From: Galaxea fascicularis | Taxonomy: Eukaryota; Cnidaria; Anthozoa; Scleractinia; Euphylliidae | Assembly (NCBI GenBank): GCA_948470475.1 | Contig: OX419345.1 | Coordinates: forward strand, 17,403,739-17,467,738 | Length of the DNA: 64,000 nucleotides | Direction of reading: 5' to 3' | In this document: one piece after another, positions 9,690-22,907 of the stretch | Layout: the number at the start of each line of letters is the position of its first letter | Position numbering within the stretch: the first letter of the stretch is position 1 | The notes under the pieces: generated by a model | Databases searched by the model: none | Told to the model about the DNA's origin: nothing | The model's input: the letters and a program-made list of their open reading frames with translations, nothing else | Program-made: the position numbers and the translations under genes

Positions 9690-12600
9690 TTTGGCGTTTG
9701 TTAGCTGGAAATGTTGAAGGCTGCAGGGTGAAGCGATCGCGAAGATGATGTAGCTTTGGTATTGCGAAACTATTGTGAAACTCGATAGGACCAGAAGTTG
9801 TTCATATAGCTGTCACCTCTCACTTGGCTCTTTACCGGCTACCAAGCAAAGGGAATAGACCCCACCCCTCCACTTTCCTCCCTGTTTAAAGCCACCCGGC
9901 CAATATCTATGTGCCCTTGAAGGTAGCTGATCTCCTTAGCTGCACTCTCCTAGTCCTTGAATCGTTAATTGTGGGGATTACGGCTATACAATTCCGTAGT
10001 TTTTGCGCTGGTCCGTCCTACAAAGACCTTGGAACGCTCGAGTGAGACTTAAGAGAGTCCTCCCGCGCGAGCCCAATTTCACGCTTTTGGCGCACACCCC
10101 ACGCTTGGCGTCTCCCTGATGTCGGATTACTGTAGACCGGTTAATGTTAACCAACAACGAGAGAAACCTTTAATACAACTTCTATTCTTTTGTTGCCAGT
10201 TATTGAGATTATATCCCGCACTTCAGAGGAGAGAAAAATCAGCTGACTTAGTAGCTAAGAGTTTCTCTTACTCGAATCCAGTATAATCAACATTCAGCCT
10301 TTATTACCACGGATATCTTAAGCCTGACTTGAAAGAATTGGCTTTAAGTTGGCAAAAATTAACTCGTCATAGACACTCGGGCGGGAATGAAGCCTGAAAC
10401 CAACTGAAGGATACTGGGCGTCCTGTACACATCGAAGCATTTGAATTGTGAATTAGGGGGAAAATGAATATTCAAGTCTTCTGCTTTTGCTCCCACGTTC
10501 GCTTTGTCTAGAATATGGCGAACAAAAAATCCGTCGTTCTTTAGATATTTCAATGCAGGGAAACTCAAGTCGTCTAGTTAGAATTGATTCCTGGCCTTCG
10601 AAATGGTGCGACATCATGCTTGGGAAAAAAGAATGATCTTGTCTTGAAGTGATTGGTGGTTCCTAACACGTGGCCGCTCAACATCGACTGCCCTTTCTCG
10701 GCATGAGAAATTTGCTTCGTGAGAGGTAACTAAACTTGATAAATTGTATGTTCTCGTATAATGTCGCCAAACACTCATTTAATAATATGTATTAAAAGTC
10801 AAGGTAGAATTGTAAATGTAGTTGGATTATTTGGACAAGCTGTTATCACACAGTCTCAATTAGTGGCTTAAATTCATTTTTAATAATTCACCATTAATCA
10901 TTCTCAGTCTTCGAAAGTGAGTGTTCTTCTAAAGTGTGTATTTTTAGCTTCCTCTACGGAGAGTGGAAGGGTTTATTCAGTGTTTGTATTGCGCACCCTT
11001 GTTGTGGAGTAAAGGGGCCGGAAAATACGCTTATACTATGTGAATTTACGTGACAGAATATGAATGCAGGTTTTGAGTGGTGTATGTTCTCACATGAACT
11101 TCGTGTAGTTTTAAATTGTTTCATCAAACGTGATCTCAGTCTTGCCCCAGCAAATCTTGTTTATATGATGACATACTACTATTTCAATTGTATTACTTAA
11201 ATTAAATTACTTATCTATCCATTGTATTTACTTAATTGGGAAAGATTTCCACACAGCCCCATACGTTAATTATACATTCATCACTGACATGCAAGCCCTG
11301 TTCCAAAAATGAAAAGAGTTGAGTCACAAATGCATGCTGTGTGGAAATCTTGCCCTTTGATGTAGCACAGAACCCCTCTAATATTATTGCCCCTAACAAT
11401 CTTTCGATGATGGTGATTATGATGACGCTGACGATGAATGGCGGTGATAATAATGTCGATAACGATGATGAGGGGGAAGAGGAGGAAGAGGATGGTGGCC
11501 ATCCTTTATTCTTGGGATGAAATGCTTGCCTTGTGGAATACTAGCAATGTTATGAAGTTGCCTATCACTTTTACATGTGGATTTTACTAGCCAAGCTAAT
11601 TACATTGATATCTTCAGTTGCAGAACCTGAAGTGATGTATTAGAGAGATGGACAGAAGAATGGAGAGCAGTACCCACCACACTGGAGGTTGGTGTTAGTT
11701 TAAGCTAAACGAGCCTATTAAAGTAGTCTTCTGTGTAACATTTTCAAGGTGACAGTGGCTGCAATATATTTAGCTCAGTTGTGGTATATCAACTTCGTGA
11801 GTGTTGTAATCAGAGGGTAGCGCATTAAGGTGCAGGTAAAGCTGTTGCAGCTATATTTGGGAACTCATTCCCAGCCTCTAAGGTTATACAATTATATTGT
11901 CAGAGCGGTGATAGTCGAAAACATCGGAAAGAATCCTTACACCGGCTGTCTATAAAGAGAGCTTCCTTTCAACAATTTAGCCGCTACTATTTACCTTCAT
12001 ACAAGTCCACCGCCAGAACAAGTTAATTTAACAAACAGTGCCGCGGATGGCGTCTCTTATTTGTCCATTAGTTTTATTGTGCTCTTATTAGAGAGAGATT
12101 AAGAATTTGCGTTTTGAAGCTGAATTTCATTATGGCTTAAACTCTCACATTTTGTTTCTTCAATTGCTTGACAGGATGGCGGATTCCTTGGATAATTCCT
12201 GCCATGTTTCTTCAAGAAAGAGATGATGAAATAATCAAAGAACATTGTTAGCAGGACAAGGTAGAGAAAACACATTACTGTAAGGTAACAAGATAGAAAG
12301 GCACCGAGCTTTTAAGTCACAATGATTTGAGCCTCCAAAGTCAGTTTTGTTACAAGACATACTCAATCACCATAGTAACCGCACAGGAAAAATTTTAAGG
12401 GAAGATTGGTGCCAAACGTCCAACAGTGTGCATATGGAGTTCTTCTCTGAACTTTCAATGTATAGAGTCGATTGAATTTAGACTTAAAATTAGCCTTAAA
12501 ATAGTTATCAGAAGGTCTGAATAACGAGGCATTTGAACTTTACGGTATAAAATTACTATCACAATGTGTATAACTGTTAAAACTCGACAGTAGTTGGCGT

Positions 12601-13180
12601 GCGCAAAAAGCTCTCAGAAATAATTTGGGAAAAAAGCTGGTTTTTGTTTTAGAACAACAGCGACAAAAGGCTTAAAACTGCGAAGAACGAAAGTGAGGCT
12701 TAGTTCCTTGACAATAACAGATTATTAGAATCTATTTCGAAATGTTCTTTCAACAATGTTTTAAGCTGAAATTCAGTATGTCCAAGTCATGTTTTCAAAA
12801 CGTGATTGATAACTATTCTTTCAAATGTTAGATGGCCAAAAAACCAATATGGTGTTTGAATATGCTGTAAGTGAATTTTGCAGCAATATTTCCATTGATA
12901 CCATACCTAGGACAAACACTGTCCGACATGTATACACGCCATCTTACGTTCAAAAACACAAGTACAACAGACACTGTACAACAACTACAATAGATTCTGT
13001 ACAGTACAAAACTAACAAACACGAGTACAACAGTCCGTCCAAACGAGTGGAAAACAAAGGACAAGTGACCACACAAACACCAAGCATACCTAGCAAAACA
13101 ATCCATAGAAAATGCAAAGAAACAAGCGCATGTGTCTATAGACACTAAAAACACAACAAGCACAAGAGGCAATACCGTCT
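9690..13180. other. Gene-poor stretch, nothing recognised
   Basis: No exon chain, RNA gene or clear transposon was identified. A 69-codon - strand frame at 10359-10568 (start codon TTG; contains SQFKCFDVYRTPSILQL) has no splice context or family match and is left unassigned. 11400-11490 is a degenerate GATGA-rich simple repeat. Confidence 0.5.
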
Positions 13181-13189
13181 CTCAAAAAC

Positions 13190-15925
13190 AAAGCACAAGA
13201 GCCCATGCAAACACTAACATACACAAGCAGAAGACTACATACAAACACTGACAAACATAAGAACAAGAGTGCATACAGACACTGAAAAAAAAAAAGGAAC
13301 CAGAGTGCATCCAGACACTGAGAAACACGAGCACAAGAGTGCATACCGACACTGAGAAACACAAGCACAAGAGTGCATACAGACACTGAAAAACACAAGA
13401 ACAAGAATGCATACAGACACTGAGAAACACAAGAGCACGAATGCATGCAGACACTGAGAAACACAAGAACAAGAGTGCATACAGACACTGAGAAACTCAA
13501 GAACAAGAGTGCATACAGACACTGAGAAACACGAGCACAAGAGTGCATACAGACATTGAAAAACACAAGCACAGGAGTGCATACAGACACTGAGAAACAA
13601 AAGAACAAGAGTGTATACAGACACTGAGAAACACAGCACAAGAGTGTATACAGACACTGAGAAACACAAAAACAAGAGGACGTACAGACACTGAGAAACA
13701 CAAGAACAAGAATGCATACAGACACTGAGAAACACGAGCACAAGAGTTCATACAGACACTGAGAAACACAAAAAGAAGAGTGCATACAGACACTGAGAAA
13801 CACGAGCACAAGAGTGCATACCGACACTGAGAAACACAAGAACAAGAATGCATACAGACACTGAGAAACACGAGCACAAGAGTGAATACAGACACTGAGA
13901 AAAACAAAAACAAGAGTGCATACAGTCACTGAGAAACACGAGAACAAGAGTGCATACAGACACTGAGAAACAAAAGAACAAGAGTGTATACAGACACTGA
14001 GAAACACAGCACAAGAGTCGATACAGACACTGAGAAACACAAAAACAAGAGGGCGTACAGACACCGAGAAACACGAGCACAAGAGTGCATACAGACATTG
14101 AAAAACACAAGCACAAGAGTCCATACAGACACTGAGGAACACAAGAACAAGAGTGCATACAGACACTAAGAAACACGAGAACAAGAATGCATACAGACAC
14201 TGAGAAACACAAGCACAAGAGTGCATACAGACACTGAGAAACACGACAACAAGAGTGCATACAGACACTGATAAAGGCAAGAACAAGAATGCATACAGAC
14301 ACTGAGAAACACGAGCACAAGAGGGCATACAGACACTGAGAAAAACAAGAGCAAGAATGCATACAGACACTGAGAAACACGGGAACAAGAATGCATACAG
14401 ACACTAAGAAACACAAGAACAAGAGTGCATACAGACATGGAGAAACACAAGAACAAGAATGCATACAGACACTAAGAAACACAAGAACAAGAATGCATAC
14501 AGACCCTAAGAAACGCAAGAACAAGAGTGCATACAGACACTGAGAAACACGAGAACAAGAATGCATACAGACACTAAGAAACACAAGTACAACAGTGCAT
14601 ACAGACATGGAGAAACACAAGAACAAGAATGCATACAGACACTAAGAAACACAAGAACAAGAATGCATACAGACACTAAGAAACGCAAGAACAAGAGTGC
14701 ATACAGACACTGAGAAACACAAGAACAAGAATGCATACAGACACTGAGAAACACAAGAAAGAGAGTGCATACAGACATGGAGAAACACAAGAACAAGAAT
14801 GCATACAGACACTAAGCAACACAAGAACAAGAGTGCATACAGACACTGAGAAACACAAGAACAAGAATGCATACAGACACTGAGGAACACAGGAACAAGA
14901 ATGCATACAGACACTAAGAAACACAAAACAAGAGTGCATACAGACACTGAGAAACACAAAAACAAGAGGGCGTACAGACACTGAGAAACACAAGAACAAG
15001 AATGCATACAGACACTGAGAAACACGAGCACAAGAGTTCATACAGACACTGAGAAACACAAGCACAAGAGTGCATATCGACACTGAGAAACACAAGAACA
15101 AGAATGCATACAGACACTAAGAAACACGAGCACAAGAGTGCATACAGACACTGAGAAAAACAAAAACAAGAGTGCATACAGTCACTGAGAAACACGAGCC
15201 CAAGAGTGCAGACACTGAGAAACACAAGAACAAGAGTGCATACAGACACTGAGAAACACAAGCACAAGAGTGCATAAAGACACTGAGAAACACAAAAACA
15301 AGAGTGCATACAGACACTGAGAAACACAGCACAAGAGTCGATACAGACACTGAGAAACACAAGAGCAAGAATGCATACAGACACTGAGAAACACAAAAAC
15401 AAGAGTGCATACAGACACTGAGAAACACAAGCACAAGAGTGCATACAGACACTGAGAAACAAAAGAACAAGAGTGTATACAGACACTGAGAAACACAAGA
15501 ACAAGAGTGCATACAGACACTGAGAAACACGAGCACAAGAGTGCATACAGACATTGAGAAACACAAGCACAAGAGTCCATACAGACACTGAGAAACAAAA
15601 GAACAAGAGTGTATACAGACACTGAGAAACACAGCACAAGAGTCGATACAGACACTGAGAAACACAAAAACAAGAGGGCGTACAGACACTGAGAAACACG
15701 AGCACAAGAGTGCATACAGACATTGAGGAACACAAGCACAAGAGTCCATACAGACACTGAGAAACACAAGAACAAGAGTGATACAAACTCTGAGAAACAC
15801 AGGAACAAGAATGCATACAGACACTGAGAAACACGAGCACAGGAGTGCATACAAACACGAAGCACAAAAACGAGCACAAGAGTGCTTACAGACATGGAGA
15901 AAAACAAGCACAACGAGTTCGTACA
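13190..15925. repeat. 34-bp minisatellite, about 80 imperfect copies
   Basis: The consensus unit is 34 bp, beginning 'gtgcatacagacactgagaa' and ending 'acacaagaacaaga', with substitutions and one-base indels. Higher-order structure is visible. A distinctive run (aaaagaacaag-agtgtatac ... cacagcacaagag ... aaaaacaagagg-cgtac) recurs near 13600, 13970 and 15593. The unit lacks TTA, CTA and TCA, so all three - strand frames stay open over long distances. These encode a 34-residue Cys/Val/Leu/Ser periodic peptide with no independent sign of being a gene. Confidence 0.93.
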
Positions 15926-16317
15926 TATGCTGATATTTACATTGACAACTGTTTGCAGAAACATTGAAAAAAACGTACAGAATTAATCAACCAGCAGGGT
16001 GTTCTCTGTTCTCCAGCGAAAAACAGGATTTTAAATTAGTTCAAATTCAGTTCAATTCAGACCTTCCTTTTTTCCGAGGCTGGTTTTTGAACGTGCGTCT
16101 CTTCAGTTCAGCTTTATAACGTCTGTATAACTGTACGGACTAAATTTTTAAACTGCAAGTTTGTTTCAAAAGTTAGAAAGTGTTGCTACAGTCTTTAATC
16201 TGTTTTCCGAAATATGCACTATTACTTCGGCTCTAAAATGAATGAGCTCAAGATTTTAAAGCTAGCCAGGTTTACTTCTCAATCATCAAGTCTCATTTGC
16301 TTTCTAAGAAAGCTAAA

Positions 16318-16430
16318 TTCTCGAGGTCACGGCTTCAAACCCCGTTGAAGTCCTGAATTTTTTTTCAGGCTTCTTTCGCAATTGCATATAATTGCGGACA
16401 CAACTGCGAGGATCAGTCTTCGTTTGAATA
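16318..16430 (+). mobile_element. tRNA-derived SINE, 3' part
   Basis: 'ggtcacggcttcaaaccccg' resembles a Pol III B box (GGTTCAAANCC). It is followed by 'ttgaagtcctgaatttttt', 'caggcttctt', and a paired 'gcaattgcatataattgc'. I recall this tail as common in coral SINEs; that is memory, not a search. A convincing A box upstream was not found, so the copy is truncated or decayed. Confidence 0.45.
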
Positions 16431-16764
16431 GTTTTCTTTGTTTCATTTACCGTACGTGGAAAAACATATCTGCAAAAATAACCACAAAAGGCGTCATAAG
16501 ATCACCGATACAAAGAAACTTAAGAGACTAGAAAGGAAATACGAAAACCATAAAATATCTGGCAGTAACAGTACTAACTATGAGTTGCGTGCACTGTTGA
16601 AATTGGAGAGTAGAAATACAAGTCAGTCACTTTCCCCTTGAATGATCGTAACTCAGGATTTAGTCCACCGACGTAAAACTGTTGAAACTACCCAGAAATT
16701 CGATATTTCGTTTCCAAATTTTTTTCTTAGCGTTCAGTTCCGTGTAACACTTAATTTTGCAGCT

Positions 16765-17300
16765 TAGCCACAAATTAGTCTTTTCCTAAGGCTTTATTAA
16801 AAACTTTTTTTTATAATAAAAAATTTACAAATATACTGAAATCTTTTTGTAGTTTTGCTTTTACATTGAAAAAACTTTACAGTATTCGCAAAGATTTATT
16901 TGGCAATTAGGGGTTTCCAATTTCTGTCTCGGGAACCTCTAATTGCCAAATAAATCTTTGCGAATACTGTAAAACTTCTGTTGCAAAAAAAAAAAAAAAA
17001 GAAGAAAACTGGCGGTGAACGGGGGCGAACCCCCTTCCCAAGCCACACAGCTTAAATTAAACGGCGGCAGAGATACGGCCGCCCTGTGTTTAATTTAAGC
17101 GCGAGCTTGTTACCGCTAGGCCACGGTGGCTTGCGATGAAAAGAGAGGGCAAAATTAACCTAGAAATAGGTTCTGAGCTCTATTGTTCTCCTGTGAATTG
17201 ATTTAAATTGAAATTAGTCATTATTATTCACATTTCGTGAGGAATGTTGCATGCTTTGTGAAATAGTTGCTGCGATTGTAAAAGGAACAAATATGCAATT
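16765..17300 (-). mobile_element. tRNA-like double-hairpin element, copy 1
   Basis: Read on the - strand, the element starts with a ~130-bp AT-rich leader. An A-box-like TGGCCTAGCGG follows (17113-17130), then hairpin 1 (17051-17099, TTAAATTAAAC arms). A B-box-like GGTTCGCCCCC (17021-17034) precedes an oligo-T tract (about 16983-17000). The last part is hairpin 2 (arms 16874-16918 and 16931-16974, containing GGCAATTAG and TTTATTTGG). It has Pol III-type promoter boxes and a T-run, but the boxes lie about 80 bp apart because of hairpin 1. No protein is coded. Confidence 0.65.
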
Positions 17301-17754
17301 CAACACGGGAACGTTCGGCTCAAAACCGTGAAATGTTGGTTTACTCAACTGCTTACATCTCCAAACTCGAAAGACAAAGTAGTAAGTCACTCATTAAAAT
17401 ATTCTTCAAATGAACAAATTGCATTTTGTTGTCATTCAATCTTGAAAAGAAATATTTGGCAGAAGTGAAATTACACTGTAAGCTTCAAAGATCATGAAAT
17501 ATTTTCCCATAAATCTTAACGGATAAAAATGAAACTTGCAGGACCCATTGATTTTTATTTCCAAACAAAGCCAAGTTAATTTTGGATGAATTTTTTTGTG
17601 GCAAATTAGGTGGGTTTGTTTAGCCTGTTATTGTGACATAGAAATAGTAGTTTTAGTACGAAGCACTATATACATAAAAGCTTTAATTATTACTTAGTAG
17701 TTTGCGGAAGGAATTTGGGCTAGACGTAACGCGTTGTAAATCTCTCCTTCACAG

Positions 17755-17919
17755 GCGCAGATCACTGCAGGACATCTGTCTGGCTTGCCAGGCGGGGTAT
17801 CACTTTCATATGACCTCAAGATCTCCTTTGTTGTGTCCATAGAAACACCTCATGAACTAGTGGAACCCCATGCTTTCACTGAGCTTGCAATAAGCGCGAC
17901 AGAGTACCCAGTGTTATAA
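17755..17919 (+). CDS. Possible exon or gene fragment, unidentified
   Basis: A good acceptor (CTCTCCTTCACAG) opens a 54-codon frame with ordinary codon use and protein-like composition (includes GGVSLSYDLKISFVV and ETPHELVEPHAF), ending in TAA. No start codon, partner exon or family was recognised. It could be a terminal exon, a gene relic or chance. Confidence 0.2.
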   Translation, partial: AQITAGHLSGLPGGVSLSYDLKISFVVSIETPHELVEPHAFTELAISATEYPVL

Positions 17920-18300
17920 TCTCGGACAGTCTGATGTAAAACCTACAGCTATCTTAGCCACTGTGGAGTGTCCCTCTGCCCGAAACAGTGCGATTGGTTT
18001 GCGTGCACGCACGAAGAAAGGCCAATAGCAATAAAAAAAGGTCCAGAGGAATTGTTGTCAAAACCTCCCTTCCCAGAGGTCCTCGGATCCGAGAAATAAG
18101 CCGTTGACTTACCAGCTAGGCTCTCTCGTCAAACACTTCAGAAATAAATTGGACAATAAAGAACGTTGCCCAAGCCCACACTTGTATCTCTTGCCACTGG
18201 AAAAGTACGAAAATAAAAAACAATCCCCCAGTTCGATTAAAAAATTTTAGTACCAAATAAAAAAAGATTAATACTACTTATATTGAAATGTTCAATAGAA

Positions 18301-21300
18301 AGTTGACTAACTTAGTTCCAGTTCACTTTCATATTGGGAAAGTTGACTAACTTAGTTCCAGTTCACTTTCATATTGGGAAAGTTGACTAACTTAGTTCCA
18401 GTTCACTTTCATATTGGGAAAGTTGACTAACTTAGTTCCAGTTCACTTTCATATTGGGAAAGTTGACTAACTTAGTTCCAGTTCACTTTCATATTGGGAA
18501 AGTTGACTAACTTAGTTCCAGTTCACTTTCATATTGGGAAAGTTGACTAACTTAGTTCCAGTTCACTTTCATATTGGGAAAGTTGACTAACTTAGTTCCA
18601 GTTCACTTTCATATTGGGAAAGTTGACTAACTTAGTTCCAGTTCACTTTCATATTGGGAAAGTTGACTAACTTAGTTCCAGTTCACTTTCATATTGGGAA
18701 AGTTGACTAACTTAGTTCCAGTTCACTTTCATATTGGGAAAGTTGACTAACTTAGTTCCAGTTCACTTTCATATTGGGAAAGTTGACTAACTTAGTTCCA
18801 GTTCACTTTCATATTGGGAAAGTTGACTAACTTAGTTCCAGTTCACTTTCATATTGGGAAAGTTGACTAACTTAGTTCCAGTTCACTTTCATATTGGGAA
18901 AGTTGACTAACTTAGTTCCAGTTCACTTTCATATTGGGAAAGTTGACTAACTTAGTTCCAGTTCACTTTCATATTGGGAAAGTTGACTAACTTAGTTCCA
19001 CTTCACTTTCATATTGGGAAAGTTGACTAACTTAGTTCCACTTCACTTTCATATTGGGAAAGTTGACTAACTTAGTTCCACTTCACTTTCATATTGGGAA
19101 AGTTGACTAACTTAGTTCCAGTTCACTTTCATATTGGGAAAGTTGACTAACTTAGTTCCAGTTCACTTTCATATTGGGAAAGTTGACTAACTTAGTTCCA
19201 GTTCACTTTCATATTGGGAAAGTTGACTAACTTAGTTCCAGTTCACTTTCATATTGGGAAAGTTGACTAACTTAGTTCCAGTTCACTTTCATATTGGGAA
19301 AGTTGACTAACTTAGTTCCAGTTCACTTTCATATTGGGAAAGTTGACTAACTTAGTTCCAGTTCACTTTCATATTGGGAAAGTTGACTAACTTAGTTCCA
19401 GTTCACTTTCATATTGGGAAAGTTGACTAACTTAGTTCCAGTTCACTTTCATATTGGGAAAGTTGACTAACTTAGTTCCAGTTCACTTTCATATTGGGAA
19501 AGTTGACTAACTTAGTTCCAGTTCACTTTCATATTGGGAAAGTTGACTAACTTAGTTCCAGTTCACTTTCATATTGGGAAAGTTGACTAACTTAGTTCCA
19601 CTTCACTTTCATATTGGGAAAGTTGACTAACTTAGTTCCACTTCACTTTCATATTGGGAAAGTTGACTAACTTAGTTCCACTTCACTTTCATATTGGGAA
19701 AGTTGACTAACTTAGTTCCACTTCACTTTCATATTGGGAAAGTTGACTAACTTAGTTCCAGTTCACTTTCATATTGGGAAAGTTGACTAACTTAGTTCCA
19801 GTTCACTTTCATATTGGGAAAGTTGACTAACTTAGTTCCACTTCACTTTCATATTGGGAAAGTTGACTAACTTAGTTCCACTTCACTTTCATATTGGGAA
19901 AGTTGACTAACTTAGTTCCACTTCACTTTCATATTGGGAAAGTTGACTAACTTAGTTCCACTTCACTTTCATATTGGGAAAGTTGACTAACTTAGTTCCA
20001 CTTCACTTTCATATTGGGAAAGTTGACTAACTTAGTTCCACTTCACTTTCATATTGGGAAAGTTGACTAACTTAGTTCCACTTCACTTTCATATTGGGAA
20101 AGTTGACTAACTTAGTTCCACTTCACTTTCATATTGGGAAAGTTGACTAACTTAGTTCCACTTCACTTTCATATTGGGAAAGTTGACTAACTTAGTTCCA
20201 CTTCACTTTCATATTGGGAAAGTTGACTAACTTAGTTCCACTTCACTTTCATATTGGGAAAGTTGACTAACTTAGTTCCACTTCACTTTCATATTGGGAA
20301 AGTTGACTAACTTAGTTCCACTTCACTTTCATATTGGGAAAGTTGACTAACTTAGTTCCACTTCACTTTCATATTGGGAAAGTTGACTAACTTAGTTCCA
20401 CTTCACTTTCATATTGGGAAAGTTGACTAACTTAGTTCCACTTCACTTTCATATTGGGAAAGTTGACTAACTTAGTTCCACTTCACTTTCATATTGGGAA
20501 AGTTGACTAACTTAGTTCCACTTCACTTTCATATTGGGAAAGTTGACTAACTTAGTTCCACTTCACTTTCATATTGGGAAAGTTGACTAACTTAGTTCCA
20601 CTTCACTTTCATATTGGGAAAGTTGACTAACTTAGTTCCACTTCACTTTCATATTGGGAAAGTTGACTAACTTAGTTCCACTTCACTTTCATATTGGGAA
20701 AGTTGACTAACTTAGTTCCACTTCACTTTCATATTGGGAAAGTTGACTAACTTAGTTCCACTTCACTTTCATATTGGGAAAGTTGACTAACTTAGTTCCA
20801 CTTCACTTTCATATTGGGAAAGTTGACTAACTTAGTTCCACTTCACTTTCATATTGGGAAAGTTGACTAACTTAGTTCCACTTCACTTTCATATTGGGAA
20901 AGTTGACTAACTTAGTTCCACTTCACTTTCATATTGGGAAAGTTGACTAACTTAGTTCCACTTCACTTTCATATTGGGAAAGTTGACTAACTTAGTTCCA
21001 CTTCACTTTCATATTGGGAAAGTTGACTAACTTAGTTCCACTTCACTTTCATATTGGGAAAGTTGACTAACTTAGTTCCACTTCACTTTCATATTGGGAA
21101 AGTTGACTAACTTAGTTCCACTTCACTTTCATATTGGGAAAGTTGACTAACTTAGTTCCACTTCACTTTCATATTGGGAAAGTTGACTAACTTAGTTCCA
21201 CTTCACTTTCATATTGGGAAAGTTGACTAACTTAGTTCCACTTCACTTTCATATTGGGAAAGTTGACTAACTTAGTTCCACTTCACTTTCATATTGGGAA

Positions 21301-21889
21301 AGTTGACTAACTTAGTTCCACTTCACTTTCATATTGGGAAAGTTGACTAACTTAGTTCCACTTCACTTTCATATTGGGAAAGTTGACTAACTTAGTTCCA
21401 CTTCACTTTCATATTGGGAAAGTTGACTAACTTAGTTCCACTTCACTTTCATATTGGGAAAGTTGACTAACTTAGTTCCACTTCACTTTCATATTGGGAA
21501 AGTTGACTAACTTAGTTCCACTTCACTTTCATATTGGGAAAGTTGACTAACTTAGTTCCACTTCACTTTCATATTGGGAAAGTTGACTAACTTAGTTCCA
21601 CTTCACTTTCATATTGGGAAAGTTGACTAACTTAGTTCCACTTCACTTTCATATTGGGAAAGTTGACTAACTTAGTTCCACTTCACTTTCATATTGGGAA
21701 AGTTGACTAACTTAGTTCCACTTCACTTTCATATTGGGAAAGTTGACTAACTTAGTTCCACTTCACTTTCATATTGGGAAAGTTGACTAACTTAGTTCCA
21801 CTTCACTTTCATATTGGGAAAGTTGACTAACTTAGTTCCACTTCACTTTCATATTGGGAAAGTTGACTAACTTAGTTCCACTTCACTTT
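18301..21889. repeat. 40-bp satellite, 89.7 nearly identical copies
   Basis: The unit is 40 bp, beginning 'agttgactaacttagttcca'. Read by eye, all copies are identical except for unit position 21, which is G or C. The order of variants is 17 G, 3 C, 12 G, 4 C, 2 G, 51 C. The array breaks off after 29 bases of unit 90, at 'tatggtcc'. Both strands carry stops in all frames, since 40 is not a multiple of three. There are no spacers. Such identity means very recent amplification or strong homogenisation. Confidence 0.98.
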
Positions 21890-22905
21890 ATGGTCCATCT
21901 TCCTCTAAGTGTTGTCATTGGAATACCTGAAACAAAGTTCAATAGGAAGTTAGGATAAATGGATGTTTTTTCCACCTTCATGTGTAAGCTTACAGTAAGA
22001 AACATTTTTATTTTTTGGGTGAAAGTTAAGTGTGGATTTGGAAACTGAAGCAAACTTGTTCAGGGGCTTTTTAACTTATGTCCATGAGAATTGTTAGATT
22101 TGTTAGGACGACTTGTGAAAATGGTGCAAAACGAAAGAGAAAGTTTTTATTGGAACGATTTCTGTGCTGATTAATTATGTTTGATACGAACAGTCTTGGA
22201 TTGAAAAGGAAAGTCACCCTTGTCGGGTAGGGAAAAGAATAATTCTTCCCGCTGATGCACTCGAAAGATTACAGACGAATGTATAAGAAATTAAAAATTC
22301 CGCCTGGCGGATTTTAGAGCAGTTAACACCCTCAGATTTTCACATTAAAATCCTTTGGCTAGTAACTTCAGTTTCTAATTCATACATTTTTCTACATTCA
22401 AGGCTTTTACAAGTTATTTGACATCGGAGTTCCTATATTTACACTATTATTTCCGAAGCGTTTGCCTACCCATCAAGCGTCGGAAACCGTGACAAGGTCT
22501 ATTGCCTTTCCTTTTCAATCGAAATTCTCGTTATTTCCCAGCATGCAATGCGGTCGAGATGTTGAAAATAGCGGGAAGGCTTGATTGCACTGGAACAAAA
22601 GGCTGTCTCTACGCTCAGGAAAAGAATATGAACAAAAAAGTCATTTCTAAGCTAGAACAAGGATTGAATTTTACTATGATGGTCGAAGTTTTGTTTTTCG
22701 ACGATAATTTCTTTAAGAAACATAACAGTAAAAAGGGGCATTTTCGTCGTTTCTGTTTAACGCTAAAAATGGTCATTCTTGTTCTTTTCCAAACTCAAAA
22801 GGTCATATTTGGTCAAGTGCTACGTTTCTTGCGTTTATTGGATATCCAAATTTAAAGGGCATCCGATTTCATGCTAACAACTGACAGTTGAGCCACTATT
22901 CGCGC
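21890..22905. other. Stretch with no recognised gene
   Basis: This lies between the 40-bp satellite and the LINE remnant. The only long frame is 22502-22855 (+, starts with TTG), with no motif or splice support. Nothing else was identified. Confidence 0.4.
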
Positions 22906-22907
22906 GA

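Noticed and set aside
13090..15964. Long - strand frames of up to 432 codons
   Set aside because: They follow the 34-bp minisatellite in all three frames, so openness comes from the unit lacking reverse stop triplets rather than from coding.
18301..21889. CRISPR-like array
   Set aside because: Units are head-to-tail with no spacers, and the context is eukaryotic. It is a simple satellite.
22502..22855. 117-codon + strand frame
   Set aside because: The start is TTG, there is no motif or splice context, and it sits in repeat-rich DNA.
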